NCBI RefSeq assembly: GCF_035207705.1
Contig: NZ_CP128187.1
Span: 1,798,001 to 1,862,000 of the forward strand
Source of the DNA: Maribacter sp. BPC-D8
GTDB lineage: Bacteria > Bacteroidota > Bacteroidia > Flavobacteriales > Flavobacteriaceae
Reading direction: 5' to 3'
Length of the DNA stretch: 64,000 bases
The notes beneath the pieces are model-generated. The model made no database searches and was not told the origin of the DNA. It saw only the letters and a program-made list of their open reading frames with translations. This document shows, in pieces, positions 1 through 8,523 of this stretch. Numbering within the stretch: position 1 is the stretch's first letter; each line of letters opens with the position of its first letter. Both the position numbers and the translations under genes were made by a program.

Positions 1-1167
1 CTCCTCTACATCTTGTAATGTATGTGTAGCGGTTGGTATTAAACGTAAAAGAATTAATCCCTTAGGTATTACTGGGTAAACAACGATAGAACAGAAAATT
101 CCGTGATTTTCACGTAAATCTTTAACTAACGCCATTGCCTCAGGAATACTACCGTTAAGGTATACTGGTGTTACACAACTTGTTGTTGTACCAATATCGA
201 ATCCTTTTTCTTTTAATCCGTTTTGTAACGCATTTGTATTCTCCCAAAGTTTAGCTTTAAGCTCTGGCTGCGTACGTAACATATCTAAACGTTTCAATGC
301 TCCTTTTACATAAACCATTGGTAATGATTTAGCGAACATTTGAGAACGTAGGTTGTATTTTAAATAATCTATAATTTCTTGATCAGCAGCGACAAATGCA
401 CCAATACTAGCCATAGACTTAGCGAAAGTAGCCAAGTAAACGTCTATACCGTCTTGTACACCTTGTTCTTGACCTGCACCAGCACCTGTTTTACCTAAAG
501 TACCAAAACCATGGGCATCATCAACTAAAAGACGAAAGGTAAACTGCTCTTTAAGAGCAACAATCTCTTTAAGAATGCCTTGCTCTCCTCGCATACCAAA
601 AACACCTTCAGAGATAACTAAAATACCTCCACCAGTTTGCTCGGCCATTTTAGTAGCACGCTCTAAATTCTTAATTAAACTTTCTGTATTGTTATGTACA
701 AATGTAAAACGCTTACCCATATGTAAACGTACACCATCAATAATACAGGCGTGACAATCTACGTCATAAACGATTATATCATCTTTAGTAACAAGAGCAT
801 CAATAACCGACATAAAGCCCTGGTAACCAAAATTCAATAAATAAGAAGCCTCTTTCTCTACAAAAGCAGCACATTCTTGCTCTAATTGCTCATGGAATTC
901 CGTATGACCACTCATCATTCTCGCCCCCATTGGGTACGCAGAACCATATTCAGCTGCAGCCTCACCATCAACCTTCTTTATCTCTGGAAGATTTGCTAAA
1001 CCTAAATAGTCATTAATACTCCAGGTGATAACATCTTTCCCCTGAAATTTCATTCTATTAGAAATAGGACCTTCCAACTTAGGAAACACAAAGTATCCCT
1101 CTGCTTGTGAAGCCCATTTACCTAAAGGGCCTTTATTCGCTAAAATTCTATCAAATAAGTCTTTCAT
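1..1167 (-). CDS. PLP-dependent acyl transferase of the alpha-oxoamine synthase family, probable cysteate/serine fatty-acyltransferase (partial, C-terminus cut)
   Basis: The gene runs off the left edge: 389 codons are visible and no stop is reached. The reading frame starts at an ATG at 1165-1167 (MKDLFDRILANKGPLG). Translation shows the fold-type I PLP signature: DDAHGFG at about 216-222 (PLP-binding Asp and His) and the Schiff-base lysine K250 in TFAKSMASIG. The family (AONS/KBL/serine palmitoyltransferase) condenses an amino acid with an acyl thioester and releases CO2. Flavobacterial proteins of this type are usually named aminotransferase class I/II or 2-amino-3-ketobutyrate CoA ligase. 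From memory, a Flavobacterium johnsoniae relative was shown to be the cysteate fatty-acyltransferase needed for the sulfonolipid capnine. The CBS-like gene just upstream in the same direction, which could supply cysteate, supports that reading. The exact substrate is inference; serine palmitoyltransferase is the main alternative. Confidence 0.8.
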   Translation of the reverse strand, partial: MKDLFDRILANKGPLGKWASQAEGYFVFPKLEGPISNRMKFQGKDVITWSINDYLGLANLPEIKKVDGEAAAEYGSAYPMGARMMSGHTEFHEQLEQECAAFVEKEASYLLNFGYQGFMSVIDALVTKDDIIVYDVDCHACIIDGVRLHMGKRFTFVHNNTESLIKNLERATKMAEQTGGGILVISEGVFGMRGEQGILKEIVALKEQFTFRLLVDDAHGFGTLGKTGAGAGQEQGVQDGIDVYLATFAKSMASIGAFVAADQEIIDYLKYNLRSQMFAKSLPMVYVKGALKRLDMLRTQPELKAKLWENTNALQNGLKEKGFDIGTTTSCVTPVYLNGSIPEAMALVKDLRENHGIFCSIVVYPVIPKGLILLRLIPTATHTLQDVEE

Positions 1168-1188
1168 TGTTTAATTTGGATCTGTCTG

Positions 1189-1196
1189 CAAAAGTA
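1189..1196 (-). promoter_or_regulatory. Bacteroidota -7 box for the acyltransferase gene
   Basis: The minus strand reads TACTTTTG, a full match to TAnnTTTG, 22 bases before the ATG. I see no TTG at the expected -33 distance, so only the -7 element is supported. It suggests that the acyltransferase has its own promoter besides any read-through from the upstream PLP gene. Confidence 0.4.
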
Positions 1197-1234
1197 AATA
1201 ATTTTGATAAAAATTCATAAATTATTTATAATGC

Positions 1235-1258
1235 AAAAAAGTGGGTTATAAACCCACT
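1235..1258 (-). terminator. Rho-independent terminator after the CBS-like gene
   Basis: AGTGGGTT (1240-1247) pairs with AACCCACT (1251-1258) around a three-base loop. On the minus strand the hairpin is followed by a run of T. It lies between the CBS-like gene and the acyltransferase, so the two may be only partly co-transcribed. Confidence 0.6.
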
Positions 1259-1287
1259 CTTTATTTAATACTATATTGTATATATTT

Positions 1288-2328
1288 TTACTTAATATAT
1301 TGAATCTCTTGTGCCTCTTCAACTGTTTCAGTATTCAAGAATCCTTGATCCTCCATCCACTGGTCACTATATATTTTACTCATATAGCGAGAACCATGAT
1401 CTGGAAAAATACATACAACGTTGCTATTTTCGTCAAATGTATTTAGTGCATCAAGTTGCTTAATAGCTTGCATTACCGCACCACTCGTATACCCAACAAA
1501 AATACCTTCTGTTTTAGAAATTTCTCTAGCTGTATGTGCACTTTCTGCATCGGTAACCTTTATAAACTCATCTATAGCACTAAAATCTGTTGCTCCAGGA
1601 ATAAGATTTTTACCCAAACCTTCTATTCTATACGGATAGATTTCGCTAGCATCTAATTTACCAGTTTCGTGATATTTCTTTAATACAGAACCAAAAGCAT
1701 CAACACCGATAACTTTAATATTCGGGTTTTGTTCTTTTAAGAAACGAGCTGTACCAGAAATAGTACCACCTGTACCACTACAAGCAATAAGGTGCGTTAT
1801 TTGTCCGCCAGTTTGTTCCCATATCTCAGGACCGGTAGATTTATAATGCGCTTCCATATTCAGCTTATTGAAATACTGATTAATATATATGGATCCTTTA
1901 GTTTCTTTGTGTAATCTCTTGGCAACCTCATAGTACGATCTTGGATCATCTGCACTAACGTGCGCCGGACATACATATACTTTAGCGCCCATAGAGCGAA
2001 GCATATCTATTTTATCTGGAGATGATTTAGAACTAACTGCTAGTATGCAATCGTACCCTTTAATGATACTTGCCATTGCAATACTAAACCCCGTATTACC
2101 TGAAGTAGTTTCTATTATTGTGCTGCCTTCGACAAGAATACCTGCTTTCTCTGCCTGCTCAATAATATGAATCGCAATTCTATCTTTAGAAGAGTGTCCT
2201 GGATTGAATGCTTCTACCTTCGCGTAAAAATTACCGGTAAGGTTTTCTGCTATTCTATTTAATTTAACTAGTGGTGTATTACCAACTAGTTCTAAAATAT
2301 TGTTGTAAGCCCTGATCTCATTTTTCAT
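1288..2328 (-). CDS. Cysteine synthase/cystathionine beta-synthase family PLP enzyme, candidate cysteate synthase
   Basis: This 346-residue protein has the fold-type II PLP layout: GNTPLV near 16-21, the PLP lysine K48 in SSKDR, the TSGNTG loop at 75-80 and the phosphate-binding GTGGT at 185-189. It ends with a segment resembling the catalytic-core end of cystathionine beta-synthase ([10 protein letters not shown], then DQWMEDQGF) and lacks the C-terminal CBS domains. Such enzymes replace a beta-substituent of serine, O-acetylserine or phosphoserine with a thiol or another nucleophile. The same-strand acyltransferase that follows suggests that the product could be cysteate (serine derivative plus sulfite) for sulfonolipid synthesis. 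An ordinary cysteine or cystathionine synthase cannot be excluded. The ATG at 2328 leaves no N-terminal overhang relative to the fold. Confidence 0.8.
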   Translation of the reverse strand: MKNEIRAYNNILELVGNTPLVKLNRIAENLTGNFYAKVEAFNPGHSSKDRIAIHIIEQAEKAGILVEGSTIIETTSGNTGFSIAMASIIKGYDCILAVSSKSSPDKIDMLRSMGAKVYVCPAHVSADDPRSYYEVAKRLHKETKGSIYINQYFNKLNMEAHYKSTGPEIWEQTGGQITHLIACSGTGGTISGTARFLKEQNPNIKVIGVDAFGSVLKKYHETGKLDASEIYPYRIEGLGKNLIPGATDFSAIDEFIKVTDAESAHTAREISKTEGIFVGYTSGAVMQAIKQLDALNTFDENSNVVCIFPDHGSRYMSKIYSDQWMEDQGFLNTETVEEAQEIQYIK

Positions 2329-2385
2329 AAGGGGGATATCAATGTTTAATTAATATATGAACGAAATTTGTTAAAATTTCTGATG

Positions 2386-2393
2386 CAAATTTA
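2386..2393 (-). promoter_or_regulatory. -7 box upstream of the CBS-like gene
   Basis: The minus strand reads TAAATTTG (TAnnTTTG), 58 bases before the start codon, in the short gap after ptrB. No -33 TTG is evident at the usual spacing. Confidence 0.35.
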
Positions 2394-2407
2394 CTGATTT
2401 TTTTCCA

Positions 2408-4465
2408 CTATGCGATTTTTCCTTCTAAATCTAAAAGAAATGCATATTCTTTAGCTACCTCACGTAGAGACTCAAACCTACCTGAAGCACCACCATGACC
2501 TGCTTCCATGTTGGTATTCATTAGTAATATATGGTTATCAGTTTTTAACTCTCTTAGTTTAGCGACCCATTTTGCAGGTTCAAAATATTGCACTTGAGAA
2601 TCATGTAAGCCTGTTGTTACTAACATATTCGGGTATTCTTGAGCAATAACATTATCATAAGGAGAATACGATTTCATATAATCGTAATATTCTTTTTCGT
2701 TCGGGTTACCCCATTCATCATATTCGCCAGTAGTAAGTGGTATAGAATCATCTAACATTGTCGTTACTACATCTACAAAAGGCACTGCAGCTATTACACC
2801 GTTATAAATATCTGGCTGCATATTTATAATTGCTCCCATTAACAAGCCGCCTGCCGAACCACCCATGGCATATAAATGATTGGCACTTGTCATTTTTTGT
2901 GCTATTAAAAATTTAGAACAATCGATAAAATCTGTAAACGTGTTTTTCTTTTTCAACAACTTGCCAGTCTCGTACCATCTACGCCCCAAGTATTCCCCTC
3001 CTCTAATATGAGCAATGGCAAATACAAATCCGCGATCTAGCAAACTCAACCTAACGGTAGAAAAATAAGGGTCTATTGTTGATCCGTACGATCCATATGC
3101 ATATTGCAAAATGGGCGTATTTTCATCTAAAACAGTATCTTTTCTGTATACAAGCGACATTGGTACTTTTACACCATCTCTTGCCGTTGCCCATAAACGC
3201 TCTTCTTTATAATTGTCTTTATCAAATAGACCACCAAGTACCTCTTGTTCCTTTTTGATTTCCTTTGCCTTAGTTCGCATATTAAAATCAATAACAGAAC
3301 TAGGTGTTGACATAGAGTTATAGGAGTATCTCAAAATCTCCGTATCAAAATCAGGATTACTACCTACATAAGCTGTGTATGTTTCACTTTTAAAAGGTAA
3401 AAAATACTCTCCGCTACCATCCCACCTGATAATTCTAATTTTATTTAGTCCGTTTTCACGTTCAGAGAGCACATAGTATTCTTTAAAAATATCGATATCC
3501 TCTAAGAGCACCTCTTCACGATGGGCAATAAATTCTTGCCAATGCTCAGAAGAAGTTTTCTCTTCAGAAGTACGCATCAGCTTAAAATTCTCTGCTTTAT
3601 CCTTATTCGTTAAAATATAGAAGTTATCCTCATAATGAAAAATAGTATACTCTAAACCTCTTTCTCTAGGTGAGAATACTTCAAACTCTCCATCAGGATT
3701 ATCCGTAGAAAGAATTTGAAATTCAGAAGTTAAAGTACTAAATGAGCCTATTACCAAATACTTTTTAGATTTGGTCCGGTATACAAATGTGCTAAAGGTA
3801 TCGTCCTCTTCATGAAAAATTAAAACATCCTCAGACGTCGGTGTACCTAGTTTATGCTTGTAAATTTTATCTGAACGCAACGTAACAGGGTCTTTACGCG
3901 TATAAAAAAGCGTTTTGTTATCATTCGCCCAAACACCACCACCGGTAGTATTCTCTATTTTATCATCTAAAATTAGACCTGTTTCAAGATCTTTTATTTG
4001 AAGTGTATATTGCCTTCTAGATACCGTATCAACACCAAAGGCTGCCAATTTATTATCAGGACTAATAGCTATACCACCAAGACTAAAATAGTCATGACCT
4101 TTAGCCATATCATTACAATTGAATATAATTTCTTCAGTAGCCTCTAAGTTTTGCTTAAATCTAGAATATAATGGGTACTCCCCTCCTATTACGTAACGGG
4201 TACTGTACCAATAACCATTTAGTTTATAAGGCACCGAAGAATCGTCTTCTTTAATTCTACCCTTCATTTCTTGAAAAAGAGACACTTGAAAATCTTTGGT
4301 ATGTTTTGTTAAAGAATCATAATACGTATTCTCTGCCTCTAAATACGAAATAACATCTTTATTCTCTTTATCATTTAGCCAATAATAATTATCTAAACGA
4401 ACATCATCATGTTTAACTAATTCTTTGGGAACTTTTTTCGCCTTTGGCGGATGCTTAAGAGCCAT
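2408..4465 (-). CDS. ptrB: Oligopeptidase B (S9 family serine peptidase)
   Basis: The 685-residue length is normal for oligopeptidase B, which cleaves small peptides after basic residues. The N-terminal part is the propeller-like region. The alpha/beta-hydrolase domain holds the catalytic triad: S537 in MGGSAGG, D622 in GLHDSQV and H657 in EAGHGGASGRF. RGGEYLGRRWYE is also typical of the family. No signal peptide is seen (MALKHPPKAKK), so the enzyme is probably cytoplasmic. It is transcribed away from ybaB, with its start only 126 bases from that of ybaB. A TATTTTTG box (minus strand, 4492-4499) lies just upstream of the ATG. Confidence 0.93.
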   Translation of the reverse strand: MALKHPPKAKKVPKELVKHDDVRLDNYYWLNDKENKDVISYLEAENTYYDSLTKHTKDFQVSLFQEMKGRIKEDDSSVPYKLNGYWYSTRYVIGGEYPLYSRFKQNLEATEEIIFNCNDMAKGHDYFSLGGIAISPDNKLAAFGVDTVSRRQYTLQIKDLETGLILDDKIENTTGGGVWANDNKTLFYTRKDPVTLRSDKIYKHKLGTPTSEDVLIFHEEDDTFSTFVYRTKSKKYLVIGSFSTLTSEFQILSTDNPDGEFEVFSPRERGLEYTIFHYEDNFYILTNKDKAENFKLMRTSEEKTSSEHWQEFIAHREEVLLEDIDIFKEYYVLSERENGLNKIRIIRWDGSGEYFLPFKSETYTAYVGSNPDFDTEILRYSYNSMSTPSSVIDFNMRTKAKEIKKEQEVLGGLFDKDNYKEERLWATARDGVKVPMSLVYRKDTVLDENTPILQYAYGSYGSTIDPYFSTVRLSLLDRGFVFAIAHIRGGEYLGRRWYETGKLLKKKNTFTDFIDCSKFLIAQKMTSANHLYAMGGSAGGLLMGAIINMQPDIYNGVIAAVPFVDVVTTMLDDSIPLTTGEYDEWGNPNEKEYYDYMKSYSPYDNVIAQEYPNMLVTTGLHDSQVQYFEPAKWVAKLRELKTDNHILLMNTNMEAGHGGASGRFESLREVAKEYAFLLDLEGKIA

Positions 4466-4491
4466 ATAAACTTCTTTATTAAATAAGAGGG

Positions 4492-4499
4492 CAAAAATA
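4492..4499 (-). promoter_or_regulatory. -7 box for ptrB
   Basis: The minus strand reads TATTTTTG (TAnnTTTG), 26 bases upstream of the ptrB ATG in the divergent ptrB-ybaB gap. No clear -33 TTG accompanies it. Confidence 0.35.
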
Positions 4500-4591
4500 A
4501 GACTAATTCATAGACCCCCGTTTTATTAGGATGAAAAACTGAAATACTCCTATTTTTAGTACTTTTACAACCTAAATCTAAAAATGATATT

Positions 4592-4918
4592 ATGTTTGGA
4601 GATATGATGGGTATGATGGGAAAACTTAAAGAGACCCAAAAAAAAGTAGAAGAAACTAAAAAAAGATTAGATACCGTAACATTAGAAGAAAAGTCTAATG
4701 ACGGCACCATAACAGTTACCATAACTGCAAACCGAGAAATTAAGAAAATAGTAATAGATGACAGTCTTTTACAAGACAAAGAGCAATTAGAAGACTATTT
4801 AATACTAACTTTAAATAAGGCTATAAAAAACGCAACTAATGTTAACGAAACCGAATTAGCAGCTGTCGCTAAAGACGGAATGCCCAATATTCCTGGTATG
4901 GATTCGTTATTTAAGTAA
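4592..4918 (+). CDS. YbaB/EbfC family nucleoid-associated protein
   Basis: This 108-residue protein begins with the Met/Gly-rich [14 protein letters not shown] and continues into a charged helix (residues 10-30), a beta strand with [15 protein letters not shown] and a C-terminal helix ending GMDSLF. Length and layout match the YbaB/EbfC family, small dimeric proteins that bind DNA and associate with the nucleoid. In many bacteria the gene sits by dnaX and recR; here it lies between ptrB and a thioredoxin-like gene instead. A 120-codon antisense frame over its 5' half is a shadow. Confidence 0.9.
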   Translation: MFGDMMGMMGKLKETQKKVEETKKRLDTVTLEEKSNDGTITVTITANREIKKIVIDDSLLQDKEQLEDYLILTLNKAIKNATNVNETELAAVAKDGMPNIPGMDSLFK

Positions 4919-4959
4919 GATTGGCTAGTTATTTGTAGTTAACCTTTTAAATATTAATT

Positions 4960-5412
4960 ATGAAGTATATTATACTATTATTCATGATTCCACTAGTAGC
5001 TTCTGCGCAAGCAGATTTTAATAGTGTAGATGATTCAAAATGGCTTACCAATTATGATTCTGCTATTTCTAAAGCGAAAAAGCAACATAAAAATGTACTA
5101 GTATATTTTACAGGTAGCGACTGGTGTCCGCCTTGTAAAATGCTAAAGACCGATTTATTCGATACGAACGAATTTCAAGAATTATCAAATAATTACATTC
5201 TTTTATATGTTGATGTTCCTAGAAATAGAGATTTAATATCAGAGAAGCAAATGGTTCATAACAAAGAATTGTTGACCAAGTTGAATAAGAAAAAGGTATT
5301 TCCGATGTTTAAGGTAATAGATTCTAAAGGAAATGAATTAGATAAATTATCTGGTTATAGCATGAACGGGGTTATAGATTCTCATCTTAAACTCTTAGAA
5401 AAGAACAAATAA
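4960..5412 (+). CDS. Secreted thioredoxin-family protein
   Basis: The product has 150 residues. An N-terminal signal peptide (MKYIILLFMIPLVASAQA) is followed by a thioredoxin-like domain with a CPPC active site at C56-C59 (SDWCPPCKML). VFPMFKVID near 110 supplies the cis-proline region of the fold. This resembles Thioredoxin_7/DUF255-type periplasmic proteins that reduce or handle disulfides in the envelope. It follows ybaB by 41 bases on the same strand and ends before a strong terminator, so the two may be one transcript. The exact substrate is unknown. Confidence 0.85.
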   Translation: MKYIILLFMIPLVASAQADFNSVDDSKWLTNYDSAISKAKKQHKNVLVYFTGSDWCPPCKMLKTDLFDTNEFQELSNNYILLYVDVPRNRDLISEKQMVHNKELLTKLNKKKVFPMFKVIDSKGNELDKLSGYSMNGVIDSHLKLLEKNK

Positions 5413-5434
5413 TTTTAAATAATTACCGATACAG

Positions 5435-5464
5435 AAAAGGGCTTACATAATGTAAGCCCTTTTT
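5435..5464 (+). terminator. Terminator after the thioredoxin-like gene
   Basis: GGGCTTACAT (5439-5448) pairs with ATGTAAGCCC (5450-5459), flanked by A and T runs. The same GGGCTTAC stem is used again at 5838-5858. Confidence 0.8.
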
Positions 5465-5830
5465 ATTTTTATATACTTCTACATAATTAAAGTTACATAA
5501 TACATGGTGTTTACATAACTAGCATTTACAGTTAAATAGATAACCTCAGCAGTAACACCCTTACTATTTAACAACTACAGTTATTAGTGTACGTAACCCT
5601 TTGCGGCTTTAATACCTCAACACATATGATATAAAAAGCAGGACTAGCAATTGCTTAGTAGAAAATTAGAAGAAGAAGAAGAAGAAGAAGAAGAAGATAT
5701 TATTTCTCTTTAAAATCAGCGACAACCTTATTAAATCTAGTAGCACTAACATTAAAAACAGCCACACTAAACACCAATCCTTAGACCTAACAGACTTGGA
5801 TATATACAAATAGCAGTGAGTTTTAAGCAT
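5465..5830. other. Gene-free interval with a (GAA)9 microsatellite
   Basis: No convincing gene is present between the two GGGCTTAC terminators. Nine GAA units occupy 5669-5695. On the minus strand an open stretch of about 26 codons ends at a TAA near 5711, but it has no ATG and no recognisable product. This could be a decayed gene or plain spacer. Confidence 0.5.
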
Positions 5831-5866
5831 AAAAAAAGGGCTTACTTTAAGTAAGCCCTTTTTTAC
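5831..5866 (-). terminator. Terminator after the OmpA-family gene
   Basis: GGGCTTAC (5838-5845) and GTAAGCCC (5851-5858) form a stem with A-rich and T-rich flanks on both sides, so it should work in either direction. It lies 16 bases beyond the stop of the OmpA gene. Confidence 0.8.
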
Positions 5867-5881
5867 TAAATAAACTATTTA

Positions 5882-6982
5882 CTAGTTATTAATTAATCTA
5901 AATTGAGTTCTTCTGTTAGCTGCGTGCTCTCTTGCAGTACAAGAAACACCATCGCTACATCTGTTTAATAATTTAGTTTCACCGTAACCGTTAGCTACTA
6001 AAAGACTAGAGTTAACACCTTTAGTGATTAAGTAATCTGCAACCGCCTTAGCTCTTCTTTCAGAAAGGTTTTGGTTAGATGCAGCACCACCTTGAGAATC
6101 TGTATGAGAAGCTAATTCAACTTTAACACCAGGGTTTTGAGCTAATACAGGTAATAATCTGTTATCGATAATACTTTTTGCCTCAGAAGTTAATGTTGCG
6201 CTACCAGACTCCCAGTTAATAGGTAAAGCTTGGTACTCAACTAATGCACACTCTACTTCTTTCCAAGTAGTTAATCCACCTTTTTCTTTTAATACCTCTT
6301 TAGAGATAGTAGTAGTCTTAGCAGGAATCAATTCTTCAGATGTGTAAGCATCTTTATCTAAAACTGTTTTAGTAATTTCTCTGTACTCAGCAGGAATAAT
6401 TTTCTCAACAACTTGTGCAGGAGAAATTAATACTGATTTAGTGTAAGATCCATTTTTAGAACCTATTGGAGAAGTTGTAGTAGAAGCAGCATTTGCAAGA
6501 ACTTGAGTTGAAACTGTCTCAAATTGTGCAGGATACCCTTTATAACACCAGTATCTACAATCATCAGGGTTACCTGACTCACAATCAGGAGCAGCAACTC
6601 CTAATTCCCATTGTGCATAGGCTGGCTTTATTTCTAATGTTTGTGTGCTAGGAGAAAAAGAAGCAGGGATCACCTGTAAAGAATTTCCACCTCCTTTAGA
6701 TACATACGTTACAGTTTCTGTTCCCCACTTAGCAGGAACTACTGTTAGTACTTTTTCTTCTTCTCTCACTAATACACGTTCTGTAATTGTCTTAAATGTA
6801 GCAGGAACCGTTTTTAAAATCTTGTAAGACGGATTTGTTGTAATTGTACTTGACTCGTTCACATAAACATCTGGAGTTGTACAACGAACGTAACATTTAC
6901 CAGGTTCTGGATTTGACGGCAAATCTTGTGCCATTGCAAAAGAAGCTGAAAATGCAACTGCTAGGAATAATACTTTTTTCAT
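5882..6982 (-). CDS. OmpA-family outer-membrane protein with a 23-residue periodic N-terminal repeat
   Basis: The 366-residue product starts with a signal peptide (cleaved around A18). The C-terminal third (258-366) is an OmpA-like peptidoglycan-binding domain: INWESGSATLT, then ASHTDSQG with D295 and LSERRAKAVADYL with R309/R310. Between them is no beta-barrel but a Pro-Ala repeat: VPA at 59, 82, IPA at 105, YPA at 150, IPA at 196 and 219, spaced 23, 23, 45, 46 and 23 residues. Most units run [VIY]PA-x-[FWY] and then a Thr/Val-rich strand. It probably tethers the outer membrane or an extracytoplasmic fibre to peptidoglycan; the role of the repeats is unknown. A full promoter lies upstream at 7013-7042. 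Confidence 0.85.
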   Translation of the reverse strand: MKKVLFLAVAFSASFAMAQDLPSNPEPGKCYVRCTTPDVYVNESSTITTNPSYKILKTVPATFKTITERVLVREEEKVLTVVPAKWGTETVTYVSKGGGNSLQVIPASFSPSTQTLEIKPAYAQWELGVAAPDCESGNPDDCRYWCYKGYPAQFETVSTQVLANAASTTTSPIGSKNGSYTKSVLISPAQVVEKIIPAEYREITKTVLDKDAYTSEELIPAKTTTISKEVLKEKGGLTTWKEVECALVEYQALPINWESGSATLTSEAKSIIDNRLLPVLAQNPGVKVELASHTDSQGGAASNQNLSERRAKAVADYLITKGVNSSLLVANGYGETKLLNRCSDGVSCTAREHAANRRTQFRLINN

Positions 6983-7012
6983 TTTGATAAGGATTTAAAT
7001 AGTTAATATTTG

Positions 7013-7042
7013 GCAATTTATGTTAATATTTTAACATCTCAA
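7013..7042 (-). promoter_or_regulatory. Promoter of the OmpA-family gene
   Basis: On the minus strand TTG (7040-7042) is followed by a 19-base spacer and TAAATTGC (7013-7020), close to the TTG-N19-TAnnTTTG consensus of Bacteroidota. The -7 box is one base off. It leaves a 5' leader of about 25 bases. Confidence 0.6.
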
Positions 7043-7173
7043 TAAGAAACGCCTTACTTTTTGTAAGCTTTTTCTTAATCATAAGTTAATGAGTTAACCT
7101 CTCAATAGTTTAGACACAGTATTATTTGAAAGGTCACTAAAAACCAGAGAAAATATTAATTATCTTTATTGAT

Positions 7174-7488
7174 ATGATTAAAATTGACAAGAAGGAAGAT
7201 GGGTTTTATCAGTTTAGTTTAAAGTCTGACAATGGTAGTATTCTGTTAGAGAGTGTATCGTTCAGCACTGAGAACGAATTAGATAACACCATAAAAGATA
7301 TAAAAGCATTGAAAAATGCTAACGGTAAATTCTTTGAACGCAGAACAAATACCGACGGAAAATTTTTAGTAGAATTAAAAAATTCATCGGGAAAAATAAT
7401 TGGCTCCAGCGGACTTTACTCCTCTGAAGCCGGTATGGAAAATGGAATTTTGAATATTTCTAACAGTATCGACCTAGGTATTATATAG
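7174..7488 (+). CDS. YegP family (DUF1508) protein
   Basis: The product has 104 residues and consists of two tandem copies of the DUF1508 unit. Copy one is around 9-48 (GFYQFSLKSDNGSILLESVSF) and copy two around 59-100 (GKFLVELKNSSGKIIGSSGLY, then AGMENGI). The family forms small beta-sheet proteins of unknown function, common in Proteobacteria and Bacteroidota. No signal peptide is seen. The 3' end overlaps the convergent threonine aldolase gene by 8 bases, so there is no terminator room between them. Confidence 0.85.
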   Translation: MIKIDKKEDGFYQFSLKSDNGSILLESVSFSTENELDNTIKDIKALKNANGKFFERRTNTDGKFLVELKNSSGKIIGSSGLYSSEAGMENGILNISNSIDLGII

Positions 7489-8503
7489 CTGCTAATTGCT
7501 TCAATAATTCTTCGTGCATGTTATCTGTATAATCTAAATGGGTCACCATTCTCAATTTACCCTGACCCATACCAATGATTAAAATATCTTTTTCTTTTAA
7601 GGTATTTACAAACTGATCACTGGTCATAAAAGATTCGTCTATTTCAAAAATGACAATATTGGTCTCTATAGGCTCCACCTTTTTTATAAAAGATTTTGAT
7701 GCCAACGCCTTTCCAATCTCCTTTGCCTTTTTATGATCTTCTGCCAATCTATCAACATTATTATCTAAGGCATATATCGCTGCGGCAGCCAAAAAGCCAG
7801 ACTGGCGCATACCACCACCAAATATTTTACGAATACGAAGCGCTTTGTCCATATGTTCTTTTGTACCTATTAGTAAAGAACCTACTGGGCAACCCAAACC
7901 TTTACTTAAGCAGACGCTAATAGTATCGAATAATTGGCCATATTGTAATGCTGTTTCATTCTTTTCAACCATAGCATTCCATAAACGGGCACCATCTAGA
8001 TGATATCCTAATTTATGATCATCACAGACTTTTCTTATTTTCTGAAGCTCTTGAAAATCCCAACAGGTACCACCACCTTTATTTGCGGTATTCTCAACAC
8101 ATACTAATGTAGTAAGCGGACTATGATAAAAATCTGGCGGATTAATAACCGACTCAACCTGAGCAGCCGTCATAGTACCTCTATCACCATCTACCAATCT
8201 ACAGGAAACACCACTATTAAAACTGACTCCGCCACCCTCATAATTATATACATGAGCATATTTATCGCAAATCAATTGTTCGCCTGGCTGTGTATGTAAT
8301 TTTATAGCAGTCTGGTTAGTCATAGTACCGCTAGGAAAAAACAACGCAGATTCCATTCCGAAAAGTTTGGCAGCTTTTTCTTCTAAAGCATTTACTGTTG
8401 GGTCTTCTTTAAATACATCGTCACCAACCGCTGCAGACATCATAGCATCTAACATGCCTGGCGTAGGTTTTGTTACCGTATCACTGATAAGATTAATTAG
8501 CAT
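7481..8503 (-). CDS. ltaE: Low-specificity L-threonine aldolase
   Basis: This fold-type I PLP enzyme cleaves threonine or allo-threonine to glycine and acetaldehyde. With the ATG at 8503 (MLINLISDTVTKPTPGM) the product has 340 residues, normal for the family. The PLP lysine is K201 in CLSKGLGCPVGS, and HLDGARLWNA (about 169-178) is the family signature. An ATG 33 bases upstream would add a hydrophobic stub that overlaps the preceding gene, so I reject it. The gene follows the metalloprotease by 20 bases on the same strand and is probably co-transcribed with it. Confidence 0.92.
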   Translation of the reverse strand: MLINLISDTVTKPTPGMLDAMMSAAVGDDVFKEDPTVNALEEKAAKLFGMESALFFPSGTMTNQTAIKLHTQPGEQLICDKYAHVYNYEGGGVSFNSGVSCRLVDGDRGTMTAAQVESVINPPDFYHSPLTTLVCVENTANKGGGTCWDFQELQKIRKVCDDHKLGYHLDGARLWNAMVEKNETALQYGQLFDTISVCLSKGLGCPVGSLLIGTKEHMDKALRIRKIFGGGMRQSGFLAAAAIYALDNNVDRLAEDHKKAKEIGKALASKSFIKKVEPIETNIVIFEIDESFMTSDQFVNTLKEKDILIIGMGQGKLRMVTHLDYTDNMHEELLKQLAAI

Positions 8504-8523
8504 AAAAAATTGTAAAAATTGAA

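Noticed and set aside
4417..4779. A 120-codon minus-strand frame over ybaB and the ptrB start
   Set aside because: It is antisense to the conserved YbaB gene, has no recognisable domain and covers the ptrB promoter region; a shadow frame.
5700..5790. Short minus-strand open stretch after the (GAA)9 repeat
   Set aside because: About 26 codons with no ATG and no known peptide; may be a remnant, but there is not enough to call a gene.
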